Of a stretch of 64,000 nt of DNA, positions 18,353 through 28,736 are shown in pieces. Origin of the DNA: Streptomyces collinus (GTDB taxonomy: Bacteria; Actinomycetota; Actinomycetes; Streptomycetales; Streptomycetaceae). A program made the position numbers and the translations under genes. The stretch lies in NCBI RefSeq assembly GCF_031348265.1, contig NZ_CP133771.1, positions 744,001 to 808,000 on the forward strand, given 5' to 3'. The notes under the pieces were generated by a model, which saw only the letters and a program-made list of their open reading frames with translations, was not told the DNA's origin and did no database searches. Within the stretch, counting starts at the first letter, position 1; every line of letters starts with the position of its first letter.

Positions 18353-19191
18353 TGGAACTGCCTCCCACCCGGGCCGGACACATCGGCCGCGCCCTGAGCG
18401 CGAGTGCGATCCTGCTGTTCCTGGCCCTGCCCATCGTGATCATCCTGGTCACCTCCTTCGGCGCCGACGGCATCGGGACCTTCCCGCCGCAGGAGTACAG
18501 CACCCGCTGGTATCAGCAGATGGCCGCGCCCGGCGGGAACTGGGCCACCTCCATCGCCCTGTCCAGCCTCATCGCCGCCCTGACCACCGTGTTCTCCCTC
18601 ATCCTGGGCGTGACCGCCGCCACCGCCCTGGCCCGCGGCCGGCTCCCGCTGCACGCGGCCGTCTACGGCCTGGTCCTGGCCCCCATGCTCATCCCCCAAG
18701 TCGTCATCGCGCTCGGGCTGTTCCTGTTCTTCGAACCCGCCGGCATGCTCGGCAGCCCCCTGGCCATCGCCCTGGGCCACACCGTGCTCGCCGCACCCAT
18801 CGCGGTCCTCATCATGATCTCCACCCTGCGCGGCATCGACGAACGCCTCGAAGACGCCGCCGCCAGCATGGGCGCCAGCCGCATGACCATCGCCCGGCGT
18901 ATCACCTTCCCCCTGGCCACCCCCGGCCTGATCGCCGCCGCGATCTTCTCCTTCATCACCAGCTTCGACGAGTTCTTCATCGCCCAGTTCCTGTCCACCC
19001 CCGACACCCGCACCCTGCCGGTCCTGGTCTTCAACGCCCTCCAGTTCGACGTCGACCCGACCGTCACCGCCGTCAGCGCCGTCCTCATCGCCCTGGCCAT
19101 CCTCGCCCTCACCCTGGTCGCCCTCGTCCGCAAACTCAGCGGCCACCGCAACACCCAAGGCGGCGTTCTCCCCGTCGAACCCCTCACCTGA
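18349..19191 (+). CDS. PotC-like ABC importer permease
   Basis: 280 residues. AAGGAG lies 6 nt before an ATG that overlaps the previous stop. Six membrane segments and an EAA loop (EDAAASMGASRMTIARR) mark the second permease subunit of a spermidine/putrescine-type importer. Third codon positions are strongly C-biased compared with the first genes of the island, a bias shared with the following dehydrogenase. The short C-terminal tail is polar. Confidence 0.9.
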   Translation: MMELPPTRAGHIGRALSASAILLFLALPIVIILVTSFGADGIGTFPPQEYSTRWYQQMAAPGGNWATSIALSSLIAALTTVFSLILGVTAATALARGRLPLHAAVYGLVLAPMLIPQVVIALGLFLFFEPAGMLGSPLAIALGHTVLAAPIAVLIMISTLRGIDERLEDAAASMGASRMTIARRITFPLATPGLIAAAIFSFITSFDEFFIAQFLSTPDTRTLPVLVFNALQFDVDPTVTAVSAVLIALAILALTLVALVRKLSGHRNTQGGVLPVEPLT

Positions 19192-19274
19192 GCCACAGGC
19201 TTCCAGCCCCGGCGCCCTTCCCTGCCGTAGGCGTGGTGCTCAACAGCAAGCAGGCTCACTCACGACCGTCGACC

Positions 19275-19323
19275 AAGCACGGGGCCCAGCCCCTCTCTCT
19301 CCCCCCCCCGGGGCCCCGTGCTT
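19275..19323 (+). terminator. 13-bp-stem hairpin between importer and dehydrogenase genes
   Basis: AAGCACGGGGCCC and GGGCCCCGTGCTT pair perfectly over 13 bp, with a 23-nt pyrimidine-rich loop that includes a run of C. It lies 84 nt after the permease stop and 63 nt before the dehydrogenase start. It may end or attenuate the importer transcript. No T-run follows. Confidence 0.6.
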
Positions 19324-19385
19324 CCTCGGCCGCGGCTGTCCTCAGCGCTGCCCATCACGCGACTCAAGTTCTAGGAGACACAGTC

Positions 19386-20840
19386 ATGACCACGACCGTC
19401 GTCCGTGATGTTCCCAAGCAGTTGTTCATCGGCGGTGGCTGGCGGGACGCGGAGTCCGGCCGGACTCTGTCCGTCGACAACCCGGCCACGGGTGAGGAGT
19501 TGTGCCGGGTCGCCGACGCCTCACCCGCCGACGGGCAGCGTGCCGTCGAGGCGGCGGTCGCCGCGCAGGCCGCCTGGGCCGCCACCGCACCCCGCGCCCG
19601 CAGCGAGATCCTGCGCCGCGCCTACGACCTGATCATCGCGCGCACCGAGGACCTCGCGCTGCTGATGACCCTGGAGATGGGCAAGCCCCTGGCCGAGGCC
19701 CGCGCCGAAGTCGCCTACGGCGCGGAGTTCTTCCGCTGGTTCTCCGAGGAAGCCGTCCGCATCGACGGCGGCCTGATGACCGCCCCGGACGGAAAGAACC
19801 GTCTGCTGGTCACCCGCCAGCCGGTCGGACCCTGCCTGCTGATCACGCCGTGGAACTTCCCCCTGGCCATGGGCACCCGCAAGATCGGTCCCGCCATCGC
19901 CGCCGGCTGCACCATCGTCCTCAAACCCGCCCCCCAAACCCCCCTGACCAGCCTCGCCCTCGCCGCGATCCTGACCGAAGCCGGCCTGCCCGACGGCGTC
20001 CTCAACATCATCACCACCACCGACGCCGCCGGAGTCGTCGAACCCCTCCTGCGCGGCGGCCAGATCCGCAAGCTGTCCTTCACCGGCTCCACCGGCGTCG
20101 GCCGGATCCTGCTGGCCCAGTGCGCCGACACCGTCATCCGCACCAGCATGGAACTGGGCGGCAACGCCCCCCTGATCGTCTTCGACGACGCCGACCTCGA
20201 CACCGCCGTCGAAGGCACCATGGTCGCCAAGATGCGCAACATGGGCGAGTCCTGCTGCGCCGCCAACCGCATCTTCGTCCACACCTCCATCGCCGCAGAG
20301 TTCGCCTCCCGCCTGGCCGCCCGCATGGCCGCCCTGACCGTCGGCGACGGCACCGAGCCCGGCACCGACGTCGGCCCCCTCATCGACCTCGCCGGCCGCA
20401 GCAAGGCCCACGACCTCGTCTCCGACGCCGTCAAGCGCGGCGCCACCGTCCTCACCGGCGGGCAACTCCCCGAAGGACCCGGCTGCTTCTACCCGCCCAC
20501 CGTCCTGACCGGCATCACCCCCGACTCCCAGATCACCGACACCGAGATCTTCGGCCCCGTCGCAGCGATCCGCACCTTCGACACCGAAGACGAAGCCGTC
20601 ACCGCCGCCAACGACACCGAGTTCGGCCTCGCCTCCTACCTGTTCACCCAGAACCTCAACCGCGCCCTGCGCGTCGCCGAACGCCTCGAAAGCGGCATGA
20701 TCGGCCTCAACACCGGCCTCGTCTCCAACCCCGCCGCCCCCTTCGGCGGCATCAAGCAATCCGGCCTCGGCCGCGAAGGCGGCACCATCGGCATCGACGA
20801 GTTCCTCGAGTACAAGTACATCGCCGTACCCGTGGCATAG
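19386..20840 (+). CDS. NAD(P)-dependent aldehyde dehydrogenase, succinate-semialdehyde dehydrogenase-like
   Basis: 484 residues; AGGAG 8 nt before the ATG. TPWNFPLAMGTRKIGPA is the conserved coenzyme segment. The general-base Glu is in MELGGNAPLIV (near 256) and the catalytic Cys in GESCCAANRIF (near 290). Length and motifs fit the GabD/succinate-semialdehyde and glutarate-semialdehyde group. It would oxidise the semialdehyde released by amine oxidation or phospho-elimination to a carboxylate for central metabolism. Codons are unusually C-ended. Confidence 0.9.
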   Translation: MTTTVVRDVPKQLFIGGGWRDAESGRTLSVDNPATGEELCRVADASPADGQRAVEAAVAAQAAWAATAPRARSEILRRAYDLIIARTEDLALLMTLEMGKPLAEARAEVAYGAEFFRWFSEEAVRIDGGLMTAPDGKNRLLVTRQPVGPCLLITPWNFPLAMGTRKIGPAIAAGCTIVLKPAPQTPLTSLALAAILTEAGLPDGVLNIITTTDAAGVVEPLLRGGQIRKLSFTGSTGVGRILLAQCADTVIRTSMELGGNAPLIVFDDADLDTAVEGTMVAKMRNMGESCCAANRIFVHTSIAAEFASRLAARMAALTVGDGTEPGTDVGPLIDLAGRSKAHDLVSDAVKRGATVLTGGQLPEGPGCFYPPTVLTGITPDSQITDTEIFGPVAAIRTFDTEDEAVTAANDTEFGLASYLFTQNLNRALRVAERLESGMIGLNTGLVSNPAAPFGGIKQSGLGREGGTIGIDEFLEYKYIAVPVA

Positions 20841-20970
20841 GGACCCTGCTGCGACGGGGGCGCGCCGCTCCTTCGTCACATCGTCCAGCCCGAGGGCTGG
20901 TCCGGCCGGTCGTCAACCGCGTCCCCCGTACTACCGGTCCGTCCGACACCCAGGTCCGATGAGGGCACAC

Positions 20971-21705
20971 ATGAGACTTCAGAACGTCAACGCCGTGATC
21001 ACCGGAGCGACGAGCGGCATCGGTCAGGCAGTCGCCTCCCGTTTTCGCCGTGAGGGAGGCAACCTGCTGCTCACCGGACGGCGGCCCCAGCCGCCCGAGG
21101 ATCATTCCGACGACGTCTACCTCCCCGGAGACCTCAACGACGAGACGTTCGTGTCCGAGCTCGCCGACCGGGCAGCGAACCACCTGGGTGGGGTCGGGGT
21201 AGTCGTCCTCTGTCACGGGCACCAGGCGTCCAGCCCCCTTCAGGAGATGAGCTACGCAGATGCACGCGAGGTGCTGCACGGCAACCTCCTGAGTGCCTTC
21301 CTCGTCATGAAGCACCTGATGCCGCTGGCACCGGAGTCGGGGGCCTCGATGGTGTGCGTCGGCTCGCGTCTCGGCATGGTCGGCATGCCGAACCAGACCC
21401 TGTACTCCGCCGCCAAGGGCGGCCTCATCGCGCTCGCGCGCGGCGCCGCCGTCGAATGGGCGGACCGCGGCATCCGCGTCAACGTGGTGGCGCCCGGTCT
21501 GACCATGACGCCCGTCATCGAGGCATCGTTCCAGCGACAGCCCGATCCCGCTGCCTACCGGCGCAGCAGGGAGAACTCCATCCCGATGGGCCGGCTCGCC
21601 ACACCCGAAGAGATCGCGGACGCGGTCCTCTTCTTCGCCGGCCCGGAGTCGTCGTACGTCACCGGCGCCGTCCTTCCCGTGGACGGCGGCTACACGGCGT
21701 TCTGA
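20971..21705 (+). CDS. short-chain dehydrogenase/reductase (SDR)
   Basis: 244 residues. I start at the ATG preceded by GAGGG with 5-nt spacing; an in-frame ATG at 20959 is an alternative. TGATSGIG (residues 10-17) is the cofactor motif. The catalytic Tyr and Lys lie in YSAAKGG (near 145-149), with Ser in GSRLG. The usual NNAG motif is replaced by LCHGHQ, and the C-terminal VTGAVLPVDGGYTAF is classical. It closes the island and may reduce or oxidise a hydroxylated intermediate. It could be a 3-oxoacyl-type reductase, but no partner genes suggest lipid synthesis. Confidence 0.85.
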   Translation: MRLQNVNAVITGATSGIGQAVASRFRREGGNLLLTGRRPQPPEDHSDDVYLPGDLNDETFVSELADRAANHLGGVGVVVLCHGHQASSPLQEMSYADAREVLHGNLLSAFLVMKHLMPLAPESGASMVCVGSRLGMVGMPNQTLYSAAKGGLIALARGAAVEWADRGIRVNVVAPGLTMTPVIEASFQRQPDPAAYRRSRENSIPMGRLATPEEIADAVLFFAGPESSYVTGAVLPVDGGYTAF

Positions 21706-21731
21706 ATCGAGCGACAGCTCGTGTAAGCGGC

Positions 21732-22038
21732 CGGACCAGGCTGCCGACCGGCGGACAGCGGCGCGCGGCCGGGCTGCGGCGAGAGGGGCTGGCCCTGCTG
21801 GCCGAGATCTCCGTCGACTACGTCACCCGCCTCGAACAGGTGCTCCCGGGCCCCGACGTGGTGCCGTCGTACATCCCGCCCAGCATCCTGCGGCTGCTGG
21901 ACCAACCCGATGTACCAGTCCTGGGATCGGTCAACCCGGATCCGGCACCTACAGGAGGAGCAGCGCGCCTTGGAGATCGGCATGGTGTCCGAACTGCGGT
22001 CCGCCGCCGGCAGGTATCCCGCCGACCGTCAACGGTGA
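21732..22038 (+). pseudogene. remnant of XRE/MmyB-family regulator
   Basis: The segment encodes GLRREGLALLAEISVDYVTRLEQ, the hallmark helix-turn-helix of MmyB-type regulators, then PSILRLLDQ. In a second frame it encodes YQSWDRSTRIRHLQ and GMVSELRSAAGRYPADRQ, which belong to the ligand-binding half. An internal deletion and frameshift near 21910 join them; intact proteins are about 270-290 residues. There is no start codon in context. Confidence 0.75.
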
Positions 22039-22586
22039 CGGCCGGGGCGGCGCTGCCCCTGATGCTCGGCGGCACGTCGCGCCGCGCGGCCGTCGAGCAG
22101 GCCCGGCAGTGCTTCGGACCACTGGGCCAGCAGGGCCTGAAGGACCGGCGCCCCGGGCAGCCGTCCTCAGTCTCGCGGCGTGCTCCGCCGCCGGTGTCGG
22201 TGGGATCCTGAGGGCCGGCGGCCTGAGCCGCCCCCTGCTGCGGGCGGCTACCCGGCAGGCGGGCGCTCGCGACGCGTAACGCGGTGGGGCCGGTCCGGCC
22301 CGGCCATCACCGCCCGTGGCCTGCTGTGGGAGAGCGCGCTCGCCGGTCCCCCGCCCGCCCAGGCCGTGGGCACAGCCGCGATCCGCCGACGGGCTGGAAG
22401 GTGAACAGCTTGCAGCGACGGCTACGGCGACAGCGGCAGGCGTGTTGGCCCATCCCTGCCGTTTGACTAGTCTCCACCTGTCCTCCCCGGACACCGATGG
22501 CGATCGCGCGTCCAATGTCAGGCCGCCAGGCCGTTCCACCGGCGACAGCCAGCCGGTGAATCCTCTCCGGCCGAAAGGAACGTCCC
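22039..22586. other. intergenic region without recognisable gene
   Basis: About 550 bp between the MmyB remnant and the next regulator. Short open frames occur on both strands but none shows family similarity or a ribosome-binding site. It is probably further decayed sequence plus the regulator's promoter. Confidence 0.4.
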
Positions 22587-23804
22587 GTGGCAGCACCCGC
22601 TCCGCACGGTGTGCCGAGCAGCCCTGAAGCCGGTTCGATACCGCCCGCGCTGGCCGAACCGCTACGGAACGACCTCAAGGAGGTTGCCGACGAGGTGGTA
22701 GAGGCGATACTCAAGCACGTTCCCGAGTATGCCGGGCCCTCCACACCGAAACTCCGATCCGTGGCCGTGGAGGCGCTGACGCTCTTCGTCGATCTGATCG
22801 CCGACCCCCAGAGTCAAGGTGACGCCGTCTCCGCGAGGTACCACGAACTGGGGCGGACCATGGCCAAAGCAGACCGCAGCTTGGATGCCCTGCAGTCTGC
22901 GCTGCGTGTAGGGGGGATGCAGGCCTGGCGCCGGCTGAGCCACACGGCGGAGGGCCTGGGGCTGGGCACGGCGGTGGTTTCCGCGCTCGGCGAGCTGGCG
23001 TTGCACACGGCGCACGAAGTGGCGGAGGCGGCAGCCCGGGGGTATGCCGAGGAACAGCTGCGCAGTTCCGACCAGGTGGAGCGAAACCGGCGCCGTCTGA
23101 TCGGCCTGCTGCTGGGCGATCGTCCGGTGTCGCCGGAAGCCGTGCACGACTGTGCGCACGCCGCGCGCTGGCCGGTCCCCCGGCAGGTCGCGGTGATCGC
23201 CCTCGCGACGTCGACCGACCTGCGGGAGGAGACGTGGCCGCTGACCGCCTCTGACGTCCTCGTGGACATGGAGTCCCGGCCACCCCGCATGCTGGTGCCG
23301 GATCCGCACAACCAGAGCCACTCCGCCGGGCGGGCTTTCGCACTGTCCCTACGCGACCGCCCCGCCGCGGTCGGTCCCACGGTGTCCGTGACACAGGCGG
23401 CACGGTCCTTGCTGTGGGCCACGCGCGCGCTCGGTTTGATGGGCCGTGGGATTCTGCCCCGGCAGGGAGTCGTGCGCTGTGTGGACCACCTGTCAACACT
23501 CCTGCTGCACAGCGACGAACCGCTGCTCGGCGAACTGCGGTCGCATGTGCTCGCGCCGTTGGACACGGTCTCGGCAGGACAGCGTTCGCGGCACGCCGAG
23601 ACGCTGCTGGCGTGGCTGCTCAGCGGCAGCAACGTGCCTGACGTCGCCGCCCGTCTCCACCTCCACCCGCAAACGGTCCGCTACCGCCTGCGTCGGCTCA
23701 GGCAGCTCTTCGGCGACGCGCTGGACGAACCGGACAGCCGCCTCGACCTCATCCTCGCCCTGCGCGCCGAATCACTACGTGAGCCGGATTCGTCCGGTCA
23801 GTGA
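22587..23804 (+). CDS. PucR/CdaR-type transcriptional regulator
   Basis: 405 residues from GTG, with AAGGAA 6-7 nt upstream. The N-terminal half is a helical sensor resembling RsbRD-like domains (VADEVVEAILKHVPEYAG). The C-terminus has the PucR helix-turn-helix, HAETLLAWLLSGSNVPDVAA then LHLHPQTVRYRLRRLRQLFG. Family knowledge: such proteins regulate purine, amino-acid or sugar-acid catabolism. It is followed by a metallophosphoesterase and has no obvious operon partner, so its target is unknown. Confidence 0.83.
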   Translation: MAAPAPHGVPSSPEAGSIPPALAEPLRNDLKEVADEVVEAILKHVPEYAGPSTPKLRSVAVEALTLFVDLIADPQSQGDAVSARYHELGRTMAKADRSLDALQSALRVGGMQAWRRLSHTAEGLGLGTAVVSALGELALHTAHEVAEAAARGYAEEQLRSSDQVERNRRRLIGLLLGDRPVSPEAVHDCAHAARWPVPRQVAVIALATSTDLREETWPLTASDVLVDMESRPPRMLVPDPHNQSHSAGRAFALSLRDRPAAVGPTVSVTQAARSLLWATRALGLMGRGILPRQGVVRCVDHLSTLLLHSDEPLLGELRSHVLAPLDTVSAGQRSRHAETLLAWLLSGSNVPDVAARLHLHPQTVRYRLRRLRQLFGDALDEPDSRLDLILALRAESLREPDSSGQ

Positions 23805-23954
23805 GCCCCGAGTTGATGCCCCCCTGCCACTTGCCGCGTCGCGGATTCCGCCGCCTTCGCCTGCCCCAGGGGGCGCCCCATGAACGCCACTCCGGCCGGC
23901 CGAGGACGACCGGATACAGTGCGCGAGACGGCAGCCCGGTCAGGGAGGAACAGC

Positions 23955-25181
23955 GTGACCGACACCAGCAGCACCCGGCCCACCGAAGGTGAAGCGCCGG
24001 CACCGCGGCCGAGCCGACTGCACCGCCTGATGCGCTTCATCCCCCTGATCGCCCCCGTTCTGCTGTGGGCCGTGCCCTGCTGGGTGCTCCTGCACGGCGG
24101 CCAGCACTGGCCACTGCCCGTCACGCTGCTCGGCACGGCCCTGTTCGCCCTCGGTCTCGTAGGTATGCCGCTCGCGATGGCACGCGGCCACGGCAGGCGC
24201 CAGCAGGACCGGGCGGCGATCGTCGGTGACACCCTGCTGGGCGCCGGCTGGGTCCTGTTCACCTGGTCCGTTCTGCTCGGCGTCCTGCTGCGGCTCGCCC
24301 TGACCGTGGTCGGCGTCGGCGAGACTCAGGACCGCGCCAGGATCGTCACCTGGGCCGTCCTCGGCGTGACCGCCGTACTGCTCGCCTGGGGGTACGCCGA
24401 GGCCCGCCGTGTGCCGCGCGTGCGCCGACTCGACGTTCAGCTCCCGCGACTGGGTGCCGGGTTGGACGGGCTGCGCGTCGTCCTCATCACCGACACCCAC
24501 TACGGCCCGCTCGATCGCGCCCGCTGGTCGGCGAAGGTGTGCGAGACGGTGAACACGCTGGAAGCCGATCTGGTCTGCCACACCGGCGACATCGCGGACG
24601 GCACGGCCGAACGCCGCCGCGCCCAGGCCACCCCACTGGGCACCGTGCGGGCCACCCGGGCCCGGGTGTACGTCACCGGCAACCACGAGTACTACAGCGA
24701 GGCCCAGGGATGGGTCGACCTGATGGACGAGCTGGGCTGGGAGCCCCTGCGCAACCGCCATCTGCTGCTCGAACGCGGCGGCGACACCCTCGTGGTCGCC
24801 GGCGTGGACGACGTCACCGCCGAGTCCTCCGGCCTGGCAGGCCACCGCGCCCATCTCGCCGGAGCGTTGAACGGCGCCGACCCCGACGTGCCCGTCCTGC
24901 TCCTGGCACACCAGCCCAAGTTCGTCGACCGGGCGGCAGCCGCCGGCATCGACCTCCAGCTCTCCGGCCATACCCACGGCGGTCAGATCTGGCCCTTCCA
25001 CCACCTGGTCCGCATCGACCAGCCCGCCCTCGCCGGCCTCAGCCACCACGGCCCCCGCACCCTCCTCTACACCAGCCGAGGCACCGGCTTCTGGGGCCCG
25101 CCGTTCCGCGTCTTCGCCCCCAGCGAGATCACCCTCCTCGTGCTCCGCAGCCCGCACCGGTCCACCTCGCTCCAGCACTGA
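23955..25181 (+). CDS. membrane-anchored metallophosphoesterase
   Basis: 408 residues. The GTG start has AGGGAGGA 5 nt upstream; an ATG 25 codons earlier lacks one. Residues 20-155 carry about four hydrophobic segments. The catalytic domain follows with metal motifs ITDTHYG, HTGDIAD, GNHEYYS, LAHQP and SGHTHGGQIWP. This layout matches YkuE/YaeI-type phosphodiesterases near membrane phospholipids. It lies about 150 nt after the PucR-like gene. Substrate unknown. Confidence 0.88.
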   Translation: MTDTSSTRPTEGEAPAPRPSRLHRLMRFIPLIAPVLLWAVPCWVLLHGGQHWPLPVTLLGTALFALGLVGMPLAMARGHGRRQQDRAAIVGDTLLGAGWVLFTWSVLLGVLLRLALTVVGVGETQDRARIVTWAVLGVTAVLLAWGYAEARRVPRVRRLDVQLPRLGAGLDGLRVVLITDTHYGPLDRARWSAKVCETVNTLEADLVCHTGDIADGTAERRRAQATPLGTVRATRARVYVTGNHEYYSEAQGWVDLMDELGWEPLRNRHLLLERGGDTLVVAGVDDVTAESSGLAGHRAHLAGALNGADPDVPVLLLAHQPKFVDRAAAAGIDLQLSGHTHGGQIWPFHHLVRIDQPALAGLSHHGPRTLLYTSRGTGFWGPPFRVFAPSEITLLVLRSPHRSTSLQH

Positions 25182-25440
25182 GCGGGCCGGCGCATCCCGT
25201 ACTGGACAGGCGTCTGATCACCTCGGCCAGCGCGACCGACCCTGCCCCAGGAGGTCATCCCGCGCAGCCTCATGCCGGCCGGCGCCCAGCGCGGCCACCC
25301 CTCCCCCGGCAGGGTCCGACCGACTGCCGCATCAGCCGGGAAGCCTCCTCGGTCGGATGCGTCCACTGCTTGCCGTGGCCGACGGCTTGGCCGCGGGGGG
25401 GGACTGACCGGCCACCGCGACGTACCGTGCGGGCCGCCCC

Positions 25441-25615
25441 CTACCCGGTTCTTCTGCATCAGGATCAGCTCGCGCGGATGGTCCGCGCCCTGTGCGCCCA
25501 GGGCGTAGCGCTGGTGGAAACCGACGGCGAAGCTCATGCTCCGCCTCTCGGCGAGCGCCACCAGCCGGTCGGAGTCAGCGAGTCGGTGGGCAAGGGGCCT
25601 GTCGGCGTGCTTCGG
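25441..25615 (-). pseudogene. fragment of a Gfo/Idh/MocA oxidoreductase
   Basis: About 58 codons encode RPLAHRLADSDRLVALAERRS, FAVGFHQRYA and LILMQKNRVG. These match the EKPLA segment, the VGF-x2-RY motif and a later strand of this NAD(P)-dependent sugar/inositol oxidoreductase family. The nucleotide-binding N-terminus and the whole C-terminus are missing. It abuts the 3' end of gdhA. Confidence 0.65.
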
Positions 25616-25618
25616 TTC

Positions 25619-27267
<1,649 letters not shown>

Positions 27268-27294
27268 CAACGCCCGGCTCCCTTCCGGGCGTTG
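27268..27294 (-). terminator. 10-bp-stem hairpin (CAACGCCCGG / CCGGGCGTTG)
   Basis: A perfect 10-bp stem with a 7-nt loop lies 57 nt after the stop of the minus-strand oxidoreductase remnant and well upstream of gdhA. It most likely was that gene's terminator and now insulates gdhA. Confidence 0.65.
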
Positions 27295-27350
27295 TGTCGT
27301 CACCGAACCGTCGTCCCGGCCTGCTCACGTCCGGGCGGCGCAGCAAGAGG

Positions 27351-27809
27351 TCACGCGGTCGCGAGGTCTTCCAGGGCGTCGCGCTCCAGGGCTGCGGAGG
27401 CGGCGACGACGCCGCCCATGATGGCGCCGCTGACGCCGGCCGATGCCACGTCCTGGCCGGTGAGGAGGAGGCCGGAGACGTGGGTGTGGGCGCCGAGGTC
27501 ACGCAGGGCGAACCGTTGCGGGGTGTGGGCGAGGGACATGAAGTCGCCCCTCTCCCTGCCGAGGAAGTGATTGAAGCTGAGCGGCGTCGCCAGCTCGGTG
27601 TGGTCGATGCGGCCCTCCAGCTGGGGGCAGAAGCGGAAGACCTGGCCCAGCAGTTCCTCGGTCAGCCTGTCCTTGAGGCGCTCGTAGTCGGCGCCCCGGC
27701 GCATCCAGGCGCTGTCCGCGTACGGCTCGAACAGCGACCAGGTGGTGAGTCCCGCGATGTCGATGGTGGTGCGTCCCGGGTAGCGGCTTTCCCACGACGG
27801 GTCCTTCAC
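27351..27809 (-). pseudogene. C-terminal remnant of phytoene-desaturase-like FAD oxidoreductase
   Basis: About 150 codons remain open to the natural stop. KDPSWESRYPGRTTIDIAG, PQLEGRIDHTELATPLSFNHFLGRERG (quoted in part) and GLLLTGQDVASAGVSGAIMGG match the C-terminus of retinol-saturase/carotenoid-desaturase-like oxidoreductases. The N-terminal 300 or so residues, including the FAD-binding motif, are absent. The upstream side is joined directly to an alpha/beta hydrolase remnant. Confidence 0.75.
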
Positions 27810-27865
27810 CGATGATCGGCGGCCTCGGCCGGGGCCGCGACACCGGTTCACTCCCCCTCAGTGGG

Positions 27866-28302
27866 TCAGCAGACCGAACGGCCCGAGTCGAGGTCCACGT
27901 ACTCAAGGTGGGTAACGCGGGCGAGCTCGGGACTCTCAGGGCGGCGATCCACGCCTCGACCTGGGCAGGAGTGCACTCGGGGCAGACAACAACAAAAGGG
28001 ACGTCGAAACGGCGCTCGTCGGTCAGGCGTACGACTCCCCTGGCGACCGCCTCGGGGACAGGAAGCGCGGCGGACTCGAAGCGGTCCCGGGCCTGCTGGT
28101 CCCGGTCGGCGGCGTCCGCGCCCTCGAAGGAATTCCAGCCCGGGAAGGGCATGGCACCGCCCTCGATCGCGAAGTGATCGGCGTAGGCCCGCCCATCGGC
28201 GGCGGGGAAGTCGCCGGTCAGGGCGATCTTGGCCACCTTCCCCGATCGTGCGTCGGCGGCCGGCCACGCCAGGGTCGACGCTGCGGAGTGCCCTGCCACC
28301 AG
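27866..28302 (-). pseudogene. alpha/beta hydrolase remnant (frameshifted)
   Basis: The fragment starts at the nucleophile elbow LVAGHSAAS and continues through VAKIALTGDFPAADG, PFPGWNSFEGADAADR and PFVVVCPECTPAQVEAWIAAL. Near 27945 the homologous end, SPELARVTHLEYVDLDSG, continues in another frame and is then cut by a stop at SGRSVC. The N-terminal third is missing. The elbow Ser remains, but the catalytic His region is lost. Confidence 0.7.
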
Positions 28303-28395
28303 GGGCTATGGCTCAGCCGCTTTCGCGTTCTGGAACCCGCTACCCTGCCAGTGCACTCAGGGCGGTGACATGATCACTCGCAGAGCGCGCTCCGG

Positions 28396-28632
28396 TCAGC
28401 GGCCGGTCCAGCCCGCGACGTCCTTCCAGACGCTGCTGCGGACCGAGCTGATCGGTATCTGCTCCGGTACATAGTGGTCGCATCGCGGGTTGTGGCAGGG
28501 GCCTGCGGTCCAGTGGGGGACGTAGACGCCCATGCTCTTGTGTCGTTCCACCACGGCATCCACCCGCTGCTTGCATGAGCGGCAGACGTAGGTGGGCGGC
28601 GTGGTCGCCGGTGGTTTCTGCTCACTACTCAT
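28396..28632 (-). CDS. small four-cysteine protein, probable zinc ribbon
   Basis: 78 residues with CRSC near residue 17 and CHNPRC near 46, spacing that fits a zinc ribbon. No signal peptide or membrane segment. There is no Shine-Dalgarno; TAAAGT lies 7 nt before the ATG, consistent with a leaderless transcript. I do not recognise a named family. Conservation in related genomes would confirm it as a gene. Confidence 0.6.
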   Translation of the reverse strand: MSSEQKPPATTPPTYVCRSCKQRVDAVVERHKSMGVYVPHWTAGPCHNPRCDHYVPEQIPISSVRSSVWKDVAGWTGR

Positions 28633-28736
28633 AACTGATACTTTACGACCGCTTTGCGTAACTTTGGAGTAGCTTTGGCATGGCTTTCCGGGGCTGAATC
28701 AGTCGCTGCGGTCTGCTTGACGTCCCGTGGGTGTGG

